64,000 bases of DNA from Lachnospiraceae bacterium (lineage in GTDB: Bacteria; Bacillota; Clostridia; Lachnospirales; Lachnospiraceae). The notes beneath the pieces were generated by a model. The model made no database searches, was not told the origin of the DNA, and saw only the letters and a program-made list of their open reading frames with translations. Each line of letters starts with the position of its first letter. Position 1 is the first letter of the stretch. A program made the translations under genes and the position numbers. The stretch spans positions 248,001 to 312,000 of the forward strand of contig SVEQ01000001.1 of the NCBI GenBank assembly GCA_015057325.1. Direction: 5' to 3'. Shown piece after piece: positions 52,149-60,419 of the stretch.

Positions 52149-52543
52149 GAACATGTAGACAATGTAAGAAATTATTCAATTATTTGACGGGACCCAATAT
52201 CTGTCAGCCGTGTAAGGATGCACTTGAGAAGAAATTCCAGGAGGTAAAACAATATATTGAAGAGAATCCTTCGGATGGCATTTCTAAGGTTGCTGAAGCC
52301 AATGATGTGTCAACTAAGCAGATTCAGCGTTGGATTAGAGAGGAACGTCTTGCTTTTTCTGCAGAATCGGGAGTTGGAATAGAGTGCGAGTCTTGCGGAG
52401 CCATGATTCTTTCGGGTCGTCTTTGTCAGAAATGCAAGGATAATCTTATAGGTGCTGTTAACAATATGTATAAGACAAACAGTGATTCGATTGTTGAAAA
52501 GAAACACAGGGAAGCAGCAAGAATGCGTTTCCTTGATAACTAA
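52139..52543 (+). CDS. yvyF: YvyF/TIGR03826-type flagellar region protein
   Basis: A 134-aa protein with two zinc-binding cysteine pairs: CRQCKKLF...CQPCKD at the start and CESCGAMI...CQKCKDN near the end (about 86-106). Between lies a short helix-turn-helix-like stretch, SKVAEANDVSTKQIQRWIRE. This architecture and the position between comFC and flgM match Bacillus YvyF. The start overlaps comFC by 10 nt. The function is unknown, probably regulatory. Confidence 0.85.
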   Translation: MEVRTCRQCKKLFNYLTGPNICQPCKDALEKKFQEVKQYIEENPSDGISKVAEANDVSTKQIQRWIREERLAFSAESGVGIECESCGAMILSGRLCQKCKDNLIGAVNNMYKTNSDSIVEKKHREAARMRFLDN

Positions 52544-52554
52544 TGATATGTTTT

Positions 52555-52582
52555 GTCAGGGCAATAATGCCCTGACTCTTTT
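52555..52582 (+). terminator. Terminator after yvyF
   Basis: GTCAGGGCA pairs perfectly with TGCCCTGAC around ATAA, and CTTTTTG follows. It separates the comFC unit from flgM, which has its own sigma-28-like promoter. Confidence 0.85.
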
Positions 52583-52611
52583 TGTTTATTAATATTTTTT
52601 GTAAAATAGTG

Positions 52612-52638
52612 TAATGTTTTTGAAAATAATTCCGATAT
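52612..52638 (+). promoter_or_regulatory. Sigma-28-like promoter of flgM
   Basis: TAAT, a 15-bp spacer and TCCGATAT match the sigma-28 pattern with two differences. It lies about 60 bp upstream of the flgM ATG. Confidence 0.65.
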
Positions 52639-52697
52639 AAATAATGACTCTATAAAGATTGTTAGTTTTGAAGTCAGTTTAGGAGGAAGGTGTAACT

Positions 52698-52985
52698 ATG
52701 AGAATAGGAGCATACAATCAGGTAGCCCAGGTATATGGCAGCCAGAAAATTTCAAAAAGTTACGGAGCTAGTTCTGTTAACGCAACATCTACATTAGATA
52801 AGGTTTCATTTTCTAATATAGGCAAAGATATGCAGGTTGCTAAGAACGCTCTTAAGAATGTGCCTGATGTAAGAGAAGACAAAGTTAATGCTCTTAAGGC
52901 AAGTATTGCTGACGGAACATATCAGGTAAGTTCAGAGAGTTTTGCCGACAAGCTTATTGCTGCATTTGAGGCAAAGGCAATATAA
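52698..52985 (+). CDS. flgM: Anti-sigma-28 factor FlgM
   Basis: A 95-aa protein that binds and inhibits the flagellar sigma factor until hook completion. The N-terminal half is unstructured in character, and the C-terminal half, from VREDKVNALKASIADGTYQV to SFADKLIAAF, is the sigma-28-binding region of the family (DKVNALK...GTY...VAEKLL). It is followed by flgN 27 nt later. A sigma-28-like promoter means it probably controls its own expression. RBS GGAGGAAGG. Confidence 0.92.
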   Translation: MRIGAYNQVAQVYGSQKISKSYGASSVNATSTLDKVSFSNIGKDMQVAKNALKNVPDVREDKVNALKASIADGTYQVSSESFADKLIAAFEAKAI

Positions 52986-53012
52986 TTAATTGTTTTCGAC
53001 AAGGAGAGTCAG

Positions 53013-53528
53013 ATGGCAAGTTTGATTGAGAATTTGATTACTGTATTGGAAGAGGAAAGTAATCTTTATGATACACTCACCAAGGAATCAATGAACAAAA
53101 CGCCCGCAATTGTTGCTAATGACTTGAAGAGGTTGGAGGAAGCAAACTCTAAAGAACAGCAGATTGTGGACCGAATAACAGCAGTGGCTCACAGAAGAGA
53201 TGAGACACTTAAGGAGATTGCAACAGTATTAGGCAAGGATGCAAACACCATTACTGTTTCAGAGATCATTGTAGCGATGGAGAAACAGCCGGAGTTTCAG
53301 CATCCTTTAACTGTTTTAAGAGATAAGATGATCAAACAGGTTGATAACTTAAGACAGGTAAGCCTTCATAATCAGGAACTTCTTAAAGAAGCACTTGAAA
53401 TGACGGAATATTCAATTAACCTTGTTCAATCTCTTAATCAGGCACCGGAAACCGCCAATTATTCAGGCTCCGGTTATAGTGGTTCAACGCTTGGCAGTTC
53501 AAGATCATCATTTGATACCAAGCAGTAA
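53013..53528 (+). CDS. flgN: FlgN family export chaperone
   Basis: A 171-aa helical protein. The N-terminal region IENLITVLEEESNLYDTLTK and LRQVSLHNQELLKEALEM near the C-terminus form the FlgN helical pattern. It is the chaperone for the hook-filament junction proteins FlgK and FlgL. Position directly before flgK is as in Bacillus yvyG. The last ~25 residues are Ser/Gly-rich and unstructured. Confidence 0.9.
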   Translation: MASLIENLITVLEEESNLYDTLTKESMNKTPAIVANDLKRLEEANSKEQQIVDRITAVAHRRDETLKEIATVLGKDANTITVSEIIVAMEKQPEFQHPLTVLRDKMIKQVDNLRQVSLHNQELLKEALEMTEYSINLVQSLNQAPETANYSGSGYSGSTLGSSRSSFDTKQ

Positions 53529-53553
53529 TTATATGAGAAAGGAGTAAGCCTAT

Positions 53554-55464
53554 ATGTCAACAACTTTGGGTAATTTCTATGTTGGTGCATCAGGAATGCA
53601 AACCAGCCAGTATGCACTTAATACAACTGCACATAACATTACCAATGCGGGAACAAAGGGTTACTCCAGACAACAGGTGTTGCTCACGGATTTGACCTAC
53701 ACTAATATAGGTAATACCGCAATAGGTAAGAATCAGGAAGGTCTCGGTACAAGAATTGCAGATGTTCGTCTTGTAAGGGACCGTTTTGTGGATAAAGCAT
53801 ACCGTAATGAACTTGGTCGTGAGCAGTTCTATCAGACCAAGTATGACGTTGTGGCTGAGGTAGAGAACTACTTCGGCGAATTGGAAAGCAGCGATTTTAG
53901 AACATACATGCAGGAGTTGTGGTCGGCAGCGCAGGAACTTCAGAAAGAGTCTAACAGTATCGTTACAAGAAGTTCATATATTGCAAGTGCTGTAACATTT
54001 GTAGACCAGGCTAATGAAATATACAAGCAGTTAACAACATATCAGAAGAATCTTAATGCGGAAATACAGGATCAGGTTAACAGAATCAATGAAATAGCAG
54101 ATGAGATTTATGATCTTAATTATAAAATAACAATGGTTGAGGCGTCGGGCATAGAGAGTGCCAACGACTACAGAGACCAGAGAGATGCATTACTTGATGA
54201 ACTTGGCGGACTTGTATCGGTTTCTTATAGAGAGAATGCGGATGCGGGTGTTGATGTATATATTGAGCATAGATGTCTTGTCAGTATGGATAAGACTTAT
54301 AAGCTTGATGTAAGACCGGCGAGTGACTCTTGTGAATATTATGTGCCAATTTGGAAGGATGATAAGGCTGACCTTTTTAATGTGCATGGTGCAAAAGTAG
54401 AAGTGGGTGGCACTGATGAAGGTCCTTACTTTAATCCTAATGATACTATATGGGATTCGGTAGATTCGGACAAAATCAAAATGGTAATTGCACCAAATGC
54501 AGAGTCGGGTACGGATGTTGGCTCACTTAAAGGAATTATAATGTCACGTGGTGATTGGGTTGCCAACTATACAGATATTCCTAAGGCACCGACAGAACCG
54601 ACAAGACCTGTCAGAAGTAATTATGACAATGATGCAGATTATAACGCAGCACTTGATCAGTATCAGAATGTGGACTATCCTCAATATCAGCAGGATTACG
54701 CCAGATTTCTTAAGACCAAGGATTATTACAATACATATCTTGAGCCATATACGGTTAATAACATCATTGCACAGTTTGATCAGTTAATTAACGGTATAGT
54801 TACAAAGATAAATGATGTTTTGTGTCCGAACAAAGAAATCGAACTTGCGGATGGAAGTAAGATTATGGTGCTTGATGAAGAAAATGCCGGATACGGTATG
54901 GGCGACAGGAATCAGGTGCAGGGTACAGAGTTGTTTATTCGTAATACAATGCCCAGATATACCGAACAGACAGTAACTCTTGCGGATGGAACTTCAGCAA
55001 CGGTTCAGGTATACAATCAGGAGAGTGCAAGCAATTATCTTTCACTTTATTCAATGGGTAATATTCAGGTTAATGATGAACTTATCAAGAATCCAAGTCT
55101 TTTGCCACTTACCAATCTTCAGAATGAAGAACTTCAGAGTGTGGCAGATCAGCTTATTCATATATGGGATGAACCATTTACAACAATAGGGCCTAACAGT
55201 CTTGTTACAAATGACTTTATGGGCTATTACAAAGAGTTTATAGCGGATTTTGCTAATAAGGGAAGCACCTACAACGGTATAGCTGAATCTCAGAACAAGT
55301 CGGTGCTTGAACTTGATAATCAGAGACAGGTAGTGTTAGGTGTTTCGACAGATGAGGAATTAAGTAATCTTATTAAATTCCAGCAGGGGTTTAATGCAGC
55401 GTCAAGATATTTTACAGTAGTATCAGAGATGGTTGAACATCTTATTATGAAACTCGGTTCATGA
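53554..55464 (+). CDS. flgK: Flagellar hook-associated protein 1 FlgK, first copy
   Basis: A 636-aa hook-filament junction protein. The N-terminal segment GNFYVGASGMQTSQYALN, TTAHNITNAGTKGYSRQQV and C-terminal DEELSNLIKFQQGFNAASRYFTVVSEM are the conserved ends. The middle carries the FlgK D2/D3 region. A Pro/Tyr/Asp-rich stretch, about residues 345-395, is an insertion unlike most FlgK. It is followed 30 nt later by a second FlgK gene, which lacks that insertion. Confidence 0.93.
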   Translation: MSTTLGNFYVGASGMQTSQYALNTTAHNITNAGTKGYSRQQVLLTDLTYTNIGNTAIGKNQEGLGTRIADVRLVRDRFVDKAYRNELGREQFYQTKYDVVAEVENYFGELESSDFRTYMQELWSAAQELQKESNSIVTRSSYIASAVTFVDQANEIYKQLTTYQKNLNAEIQDQVNRINEIADEIYDLNYKITMVEASGIESANDYRDQRDALLDELGGLVSVSYRENADAGVDVYIEHRCLVSMDKTYKLDVRPASDSCEYYVPIWKDDKADLFNVHGAKVEVGGTDEGPYFNPNDTIWDSVDSDKIKMVIAPNAESGTDVGSLKGIIMSRGDWVANYTDIPKAPTEPTRPVRSNYDNDADYNAALDQYQNVDYPQYQQDYARFLKTKDYYNTYLEPYTVNNIIAQFDQLINGIVTKINDVLCPNKEIELADGSKIMVLDEENAGYGMGDRNQVQGTELFIRNTMPRYTEQTVTLADGTSATVQVYNQESASNYLSLYSMGNIQVNDELIKNPSLLPLTNLQNEELQSVADQLIHIWDEPFTTIGPNSLVTNDFMGYYKEFIADFANKGSTYNGIAESQNKSVLELDNQRQVVLGVSTDEELSNLIKFQQGFNAASRYFTVVSEMVEHLIMKLGS

Positions 55465-55494
55465 GTTAGATACGGATAGAAAGGAAGGGATATT

Positions 55495-57402
55495 ATGCCG
55501 TCAACATTTTTAGGACTTAATACAGGAATGTCAGGACTTGGTTATTACCAGGCAACACTTAATACAACTGCTCATAATATCTCTAATGCTGATGTTAAGG
55601 GATATTCAAGACAGGTAGTTAACTCGCAGGCGTCATATCCTATTCGTGTTAACAGTGCTTACGGTATGATGGGCACCGGTGTTGAGATGACCGGTATAGA
55701 ACAGCAGAGAAATGTATATTATGACACAAAGTATCATGCTGCAACTTCTAAATACAATGAGTATGAAGCGGTTAAAGAGCAGCTTTCGCAACTTCAGACA
55801 TATCTTAATGAGATGCAGTCTGAGACGGGATATACAAAACTCATGGCTAAGATTAGTTCGGCAATGCAGGATTTGGCATCAAGCCCTGCTGATCCGACAT
55901 ATCGTACACAGTTTAATCAGGCTATGAAGAACTTTACAGATCTTATTAAGGAGACAGCTGTTAACTATCAGAATACTCAAAGAGATATTAACAATGAAGT
56001 GGCAATACATGTTGATACTATCAACTCAATAGCGTCACAGATTTATACTCTTAATCAGCAGATAATGAACATTGAGACCCGTTGGGGTAATGCCAATGAT
56101 TTGAGAGATCAGAGAGAGGTTCTTGTAGATCAATTATCAGAACTTGTTAATGTTACCGTGACAGAAGTACCTATTATGTATGGTTATGGTGAGGATGCCA
56201 CAAAGTCTGGAGCAAGCCGTTATGAGGTTCGTATCGGAAGCACAGTTTTGGTTGATGAGATGGAATGCAAGCAGCTTAAAGTTGCCGCAAGACAAGAGAA
56301 AATCAATCAGAATGATATAGATGGTCTTTATGACGTATATTGGGAGGGCTTAAATGGAAGCCTTGGTGAGAAGTTTAACTTTAACAGTGCCAATGTAACA
56401 GGAAGAATCAAGGGACTTCTTGAAGTAAGAGACGGTAATAATTTTAATCCGTTTTCGGGTACTATCGAGAGTATGACTTCAACCACATCGGGTGAGGCTT
56501 CGTCGGTTGTTGTCAGTGTTAAACCGGGAGTATCCGTTGATAAACTTAATCTTCCACAGGATGGAATAATAACTCTTAATTGTAAAGAATATTATTATGA
56601 AGGCTTCGAGGCAACAGTTGACGCAGATGGACTTCTTACTTCATTTACATTCAAGAATGTTACAGTTCCGGATGATGAAGGTAAACGTGTTCCGGCACAG
56701 TTTGATGCATCACTTGATGTAGGTAAAGAAGCTCTTATGGGAGAGAGAATCGATTGTCAGGGAATACCTTATTATATGACTCAACTTAATGAGTTTGTAA
56801 GAACTTTCTCTAACTATATGAATGATTTATTTACAAGCGGTGTAGATGCCAATGGTAATGCCGGACTTGATTACTTCACTACACCTGATATCAAGGGTGT
56901 TGACAGAGTTCTTACTACAAGAGATACAACTACGGGAGATATTATCAAACCGACCCAAATCAAATCTTCGGAATCTAATTATTATCAGATTACAGCACTC
57001 AACTGGTCTATTAATGAAACGGTTATGGCTAATCAGGAGAAACTTGTAGTTTCATATAAGGAAGATATAGAACAGCATGACAAAGAGGCTAAAGGAGTTC
57101 TTGAGAAGGTTATAGCAGGTCTTAGTGACAGAAGTATGTATGCTCAAGGTACACCTACTCAATTCTTGCAGGCAATTACAACTTCTCAGGCGGTTGATAT
57201 TTCCAAGTTTGAATCATTTTCTAAAAATATGGATGAGGTTTCAACGGTTATTAACAAGCAGAGACAGTCAATATCTTCAGTTGATACTAACGAGGAGGCT
57301 GCTCATTTGGTTATGTATCAGAATGGCTACAATCTTTCAAGCAAGGTTATATCAATTCTTAATGAGGTTTATGACAAACTTATTAACCAGACGGGCGTAT
57401 AA
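55495..57402 (+). CDS. Flagellar hook-associated protein 1 FlgK, second copy
   Basis: A 635-aa paralogue. STFLGLNTGMSGLGYYQATL and TTAHNISNADVKGYSRQVVN open it, and TNEEAAHLVMYQNGYNLSSKVISILNEVYDKLI closes it, so both axial ends are intact. The middle differs fully from the first copy. The two adjacent copies could form a mixed or stacked junction or serve different filaments, given that two flagellins are encoded in the window. RBS AAAGGAAGGG. Confidence 0.92.
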   Translation: MPSTFLGLNTGMSGLGYYQATLNTTAHNISNADVKGYSRQVVNSQASYPIRVNSAYGMMGTGVEMTGIEQQRNVYYDTKYHAATSKYNEYEAVKEQLSQLQTYLNEMQSETGYTKLMAKISSAMQDLASSPADPTYRTQFNQAMKNFTDLIKETAVNYQNTQRDINNEVAIHVDTINSIASQIYTLNQQIMNIETRWGNANDLRDQREVLVDQLSELVNVTVTEVPIMYGYGEDATKSGASRYEVRIGSTVLVDEMECKQLKVAARQEKINQNDIDGLYDVYWEGLNGSLGEKFNFNSANVTGRIKGLLEVRDGNNFNPFSGTIESMTSTTSGEASSVVVSVKPGVSVDKLNLPQDGIITLNCKEYYYEGFEATVDADGLLTSFTFKNVTVPDDEGKRVPAQFDASLDVGKEALMGERIDCQGIPYYMTQLNEFVRTFSNYMNDLFTSGVDANGNAGLDYFTTPDIKGVDRVLTTRDTTTGDIIKPTQIKSSESNYYQITALNWSINETVMANQEKLVVSYKEDIEQHDKEAKGVLEKVIAGLSDRSMYAQGTPTQFLQAITTSQAVDISKFESFSKNMDEVSTVINKQRQSISSVDTNEEAAHLVMYQNGYNLSSKVISILNEVYDKLINQTGV

Positions 57403-57478
57403 GCCGATATTATATAAGTAAGGTACATGGATGTGCAATAATATAGGTTGAGGGACTGACCGGATAGGAGATTAGGAT

Positions 57479-59008
57479 ATGAGAGTTACGAATCAGATGG
57501 TGACAAGCGGCTCGCTTAGAAATATGCAGAAATCCATGCAACGTGTAGATAAATTAAATAATCAGGTTACAACCGGTAAGAAGATATCGGCTCCTTCAGA
57601 GGATCCGGTAGTTGCGATTCGCGCACTTAAGCTTCGTACAACGGTTGATCAGCTTGACCAGTATAAGAATAAGAATATACAGGATGCGTTATCTTGGCTT
57701 GACACTACGCAGACGTCAGTACAGAATGTATATGATAGATTGCAGGACGTATACTATTACTGTGAGCAAGGTGCTCAAGATACTTTCCAGACAAAGGACC
57801 GTCATACCATTGTCGAAGAATTACAGGAACTTAAGGATGCCATTTACCGTGAGGGTGGTATGACTTATGCCGGGAGATATCTTTTCTCCGGATATAAGAC
57901 AGAGACAAATCTTATTTTCCAGGATGCGGAGTCTAAGAAAGGCCTCTCATATAAGATTACAGAGAATATAAGTCCTGATAATATAGTTAATAAGGATGTT
58001 GTGCTCAATGAGGTGGATGCTTCGAAGGTTGACGCGTTTATTTTAGGGGCCGGAGATCCTTCGGGTATTGCCTATGATTCGCCGGTGTCAGAAAGCGTAT
58101 ATAAGTTAAGATTATCGTATGATGATCTTGATAAAGCACAAAGTGATATAAGCATAGAAGTGAAGGATGCGGATGGCAATGTTTTGGGCGTTTTGAATCC
58201 AAAAGTAAAACAGGTTGCAGATTCAGCAACGTACTATAAAGTTGAGGCATCGGATGGAATTAATTATATTCCTGAAACGGGAGAACTTATTTTTGATCAG
58301 ACTACATACGATACTATTAAGAATGCTGCTAATATTTCTGTGACATATAACAAATCCAACTTTGCGGTTGGTGATTTAAGACCTGAAATGTATTTTGATT
58401 GTGAGCAGACAAGACAGATGCCTGACGGAACAGAAAAAAAGACAACATTTACTATGGATGAGGGTGGACAACCGATACAATATGAGGTAAACTTTAGTCA
58501 GTACATTACTGTTAATGCACAGGGTAAAGATTTTATATTACATGATATGGGCAACAAGATTGATGATCTTGCAAGGGCTGTTCAGGACGTGATTGATATT
58601 GAGGAAACAGTCGATAAGCTCAAAGGTCTTCTCGAATTACCCCAATACAAGAATGATGATGCATCTGTTAAACAGATTAACAAGATGCTTGAAGATGCAG
58701 ATGTTGAGCTTGCCATGAAGCGTAAGAATATGCAAAGTTTGTTTGGTAATAATATGACAAATTTCCAGAACTTTATGGAACAGGTAAGTGCGGTTCAGGC
58801 TAAGGTGGGAACGACATATTCTAAGCTTGAACTTATAGAGACTCGTGTTACAGAACAGCTTGCCAACTTCAAGGAACTTAAGTCTTCTAATGAGGATGTT
58901 GAGACGGAGGAAGCAGCTATTGAGATGTATCAGTCGGAACTTGTGTATGAATCTGCACTTGCAACAACCAGTAGTGTTATTAAGAAAACATTGTTGGATT
59001 ATATTTAA
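57479..59008 (+). CDS. flgL: Flagellar hook-associated protein 3 FlgL
   Basis: A 509-aa junction protein, long for FlgL (about 300-400). The N-terminal sequence MRVTNQMVTSGSLRNMQKSM, followed by TGKKISAPSEDPVVAIRALK and TYAGRYLFSGYKT, and the C-terminal IEMYQSELVYESALATTSSV are typical. The extra length lies in the middle (about 150-360), with beta-rich sequence. The RBS is GGAGATTAGG. It follows the second flgK by 76 nt, in line with the operon. Confidence 0.92.
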   Translation: MRVTNQMVTSGSLRNMQKSMQRVDKLNNQVTTGKKISAPSEDPVVAIRALKLRTTVDQLDQYKNKNIQDALSWLDTTQTSVQNVYDRLQDVYYYCEQGAQDTFQTKDRHTIVEELQELKDAIYREGGMTYAGRYLFSGYKTETNLIFQDAESKKGLSYKITENISPDNIVNKDVVLNEVDASKVDAFILGAGDPSGIAYDSPVSESVYKLRLSYDDLDKAQSDISIEVKDADGNVLGVLNPKVKQVADSATYYKVEASDGINYIPETGELIFDQTTYDTIKNAANISVTYNKSNFAVGDLRPEMYFDCEQTRQMPDGTEKKTTFTMDEGGQPIQYEVNFSQYITVNAQGKDFILHDMGNKIDDLARAVQDVIDIEETVDKLKGLLELPQYKNDDASVKQINKMLEDADVELAMKRKNMQSLFGNNMTNFQNFMEQVSAVQAKVGTTYSKLELIETRVTEQLANFKELKSSNEDVETEEAAIEMYQSELVYESALATTSSVIKKTLLDYI

Positions 59009-59042
59009 ATAACAGATAACATGAATGAGAGGAGAAGGGTGT

Positions 59043-59507
59043 ATGTTAGTACAGACTAAGTTTTTTGGTGAAGTAGAGATTGATGATGCAAAAATCCTTG
59101 ATTTCCCTAACGGAATAATCGGCTTTGAGGATTTTAAGAAGTTTGCAATTATTTATGACATCGATGATGATAAGGAAACAAAGATAAGCTGGCTTCAATC
59201 GGTAGAGGAGGCTACATTGGCACTTCCGGTGATAGACCCGATGGCTATAGTTAACGAGTACTCACCTATGATAGAGGATGAATTACTTAAGCCTCTTGGC
59301 AATTCTGCAGATGAAGATCTTCTTTGCTTACTTGTAATGACTGTTCCTTCTGATATGACTAAGGTTACAGCCAATATGAAAGCGCCTGTTATAATCAATT
59401 CGAAAACTAACAAAGGCGTGCAGCTTATAGTTGATAATGCGGATTATCCTGTTAAGTTTAACGTATATGAATCCGTTCAGAAGATGAAGAAGGAAGCGGG
59501 TGAATAA
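59043..59507 (+). CDS. fliW: Flagellar assembly factor FliW
   Basis: A 154-aa protein that binds flagellin and CsrA, and so links filament assembly to translation of flagellin. [20 protein letters not shown] and [18 protein letters not shown] at the start, and [21 protein letters not shown] further on are the full FliW pattern. The ATG at 59043 has GAGGAGAAGGG; an upstream start at 59025 would lie inside it. csrA follows with a 1-nt gap, so the two are co-translated. Confidence 0.94.
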   Translation: MLVQTKFFGEVEIDDAKILDFPNGIIGFEDFKKFAIIYDIDDDKETKISWLQSVEEATLALPVIDPMAIVNEYSPMIEDELLKPLGNSADEDLLCLLVMTVPSDMTKVTANMKAPVIINSKTNKGVQLIVDNADYPVKFNVYESVQKMKKEAGE

Positions 59508-59508
59508 T

Positions 59509-59727
59509 ATGTTAGCATTATCAAGAAAATCCAATGAATCTATTATTATAGGCAATGATATAGAGATAACGGTATTAGAGGTTAAGGGTGAGCAGGTCAA
59601 GATTGGTATCAAGGCTCCTAAGTCAATACCGGTGTACAGAGAAGAAGTATATCAGCAGATTAGAGAAGCCAATAAGGAAGCTGCTTCAGATGCTGTTACT
59701 GAGAATATTAAGAATCTTTTTAAATAA
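59509..59727 (+). CDS. csrA: Translational regulator CsrA
   Basis: A 72-aa RNA-binding dimer that blocks ribosome entry at GGA hairpins. [25 protein letters not shown] at the start (residues 1-25, of which the first 7 are diagnostic) and [15 protein letters not shown] are the family's motifs, and the RNA-binding Leu4/Arg6 positions are present. The ATG is one base after the fliW stop. Candidate target hairpins lie upstream of flaG and both flagellin genes in the window. Confidence 0.95.
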   Translation: MLALSRKSNESIIIGNDIEITVLEVKGEQVKIGIKAPKSIPVYREEVYQQIREANKEAASDAVTENIKNLFK

Positions 59728-59741
59728 TTAGTTCATAGGAA

Positions 59742-59775
59742 GGACCCTGACATCTTGTGTTGGGGTCTTTTTCAA
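59742..59775 (+). terminator. Terminator after csrA
   Basis: GACCCTGACA and TGTTGGGGTC pair over ten bases with two G-T pairs (59743-59752 with 59758-59767), and T5 follows. Confidence 0.8.
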
Positions 59776-59815
59776 AGATTATTTCAAAAAAGTTGAAAAA
59801 AAGTAAAATTAGGTA

Positions 59816-59843
59816 TAAAATTATTAAGTGGATAGGTCGATAT
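59816..59843 (+). promoter_or_regulatory. Sigma-28-like promoter of flaG-fliD
   Basis: TAAA, a 16-bp spacer and GTCGATAT match the sigma-28 pattern, with one base in spacing and one in the -10 off. It lies about 112 bp upstream of the flaG ATG and about 66 bp upstream of the leader frame. Confidence 0.55.
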
Positions 59844-59908
59844 ATATATCGAAGTATCTCAATAGATGTATTTACGTGTGTTAATTTATCCGCAAGGAGG
59901 ATGAAAAT

Positions 59909-59965
59909 ATGCAGGTGAATAAGGAAATGCAATTTCACATGGAGGTGAAGAGTTATGGCAATTGA
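59909..59965 (+). CDS. 18-codon leader frame overlapping flaG
   Basis: A short frame, ATG at 59909 to TGA at 59963, with a very strong ribosome binding site (GCAAGGAGGATG). It overlaps the flaG start at 59955 by 11 nt in another frame. Its ribosomes would pass through the hairpin that covers the flaG ribosome binding site. It looks like a coupling or anti-hairpin leader and its peptide need not be functional. It is too short for normal gene calling. Confidence 0.5.
   Translation: MQVNKEMQFHMEVKSYGN
59934..59949 (+). promoter_or_regulatory. CsrA-type hairpin on flaG ribosome binding site
   Basis: TTCAC and GTGAA form a 5-bp stem closing the loop ATGGAG. The string ACATGGAGGT matches the CsrA SELEX-type consensus ACANGGANGU at every fixed position. 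The GGAGG in loop and stem is the flaG Shine-Dalgarno sequence. A second GGA at the leader ribosome binding site (CGCAAGGAGG) lies about 40 nt upstream. Confidence 0.7.
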
Positions 59966-60407
59966 AGGAATTAAGAGTACTGTGATGAGTTCACAGCAGA
60001 CAACACAGCCGGTAAGAAAGGCTGAACCTGTAGTAACAGAGAGTTCTGCAGTTGCACCGCAGGATAGTGTATCTCAGGCAGCGATTAACGTATCTGCCAG
60101 AAGAGATAACTATGATCAGAAGAAAGAGGGGGACGATAAGGACCCTCGCAAGCGTGATGAGGGCAAGGATCTTCAAGATGTATCTCCTGACAAGGTTAAG
60201 GATGCAATTTCTGAGATTAACAAGAAGATTGCTCCTACTCACACAGAGTGTCAGTTTAAGTATCACGAGAAGACACACAGAATATCAATCACAGTCAAGG
60301 ATAAAGATACAGATAAGGTTATTCGTGAGATTCCACCGGAGAAGACACTTGATATGATAGCTAAGACTTTGGAACTTGCGGGTATTTTAGTAGATGAGAA
60401 GAGATAA
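59955..60407 (+). CDS. flaG: FlaG family flagellar protein
   Basis: A 150-aa protein. The C-terminal half (about 75-150) with KIAPTHTECQFKYHEKTHRI, VTVKDKDT-type strand and IREIPPEKTLDMIAKTLELAGILVDEKR is the FlaG family domain, linked to filament length. The N-terminal ~70 residues are charged and disordered. The order csrA-flaG-fliD-fliS matches Bacillus (hag-yvyC-fliD) except that hag is downstream here. fliD follows 12 nt later. Its translation may be set by CsrA through the hairpin at its RBS. Confidence 0.87.
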   Translation: MAIEGIKSTVMSSQQTTQPVRKAEPVVTESSAVAPQDSVSQAAINVSARRDNYDQKKEGDDKDPRKRDEGKDLQDVSPDKVKDAISEINKKIAPTHTECQFKYHEKTHRISITVKDKDTDKVIREIPPEKTLDMIAKTLELAGILVDEKR

Positions 60408-60419
60408 GGAGGGATTGTT

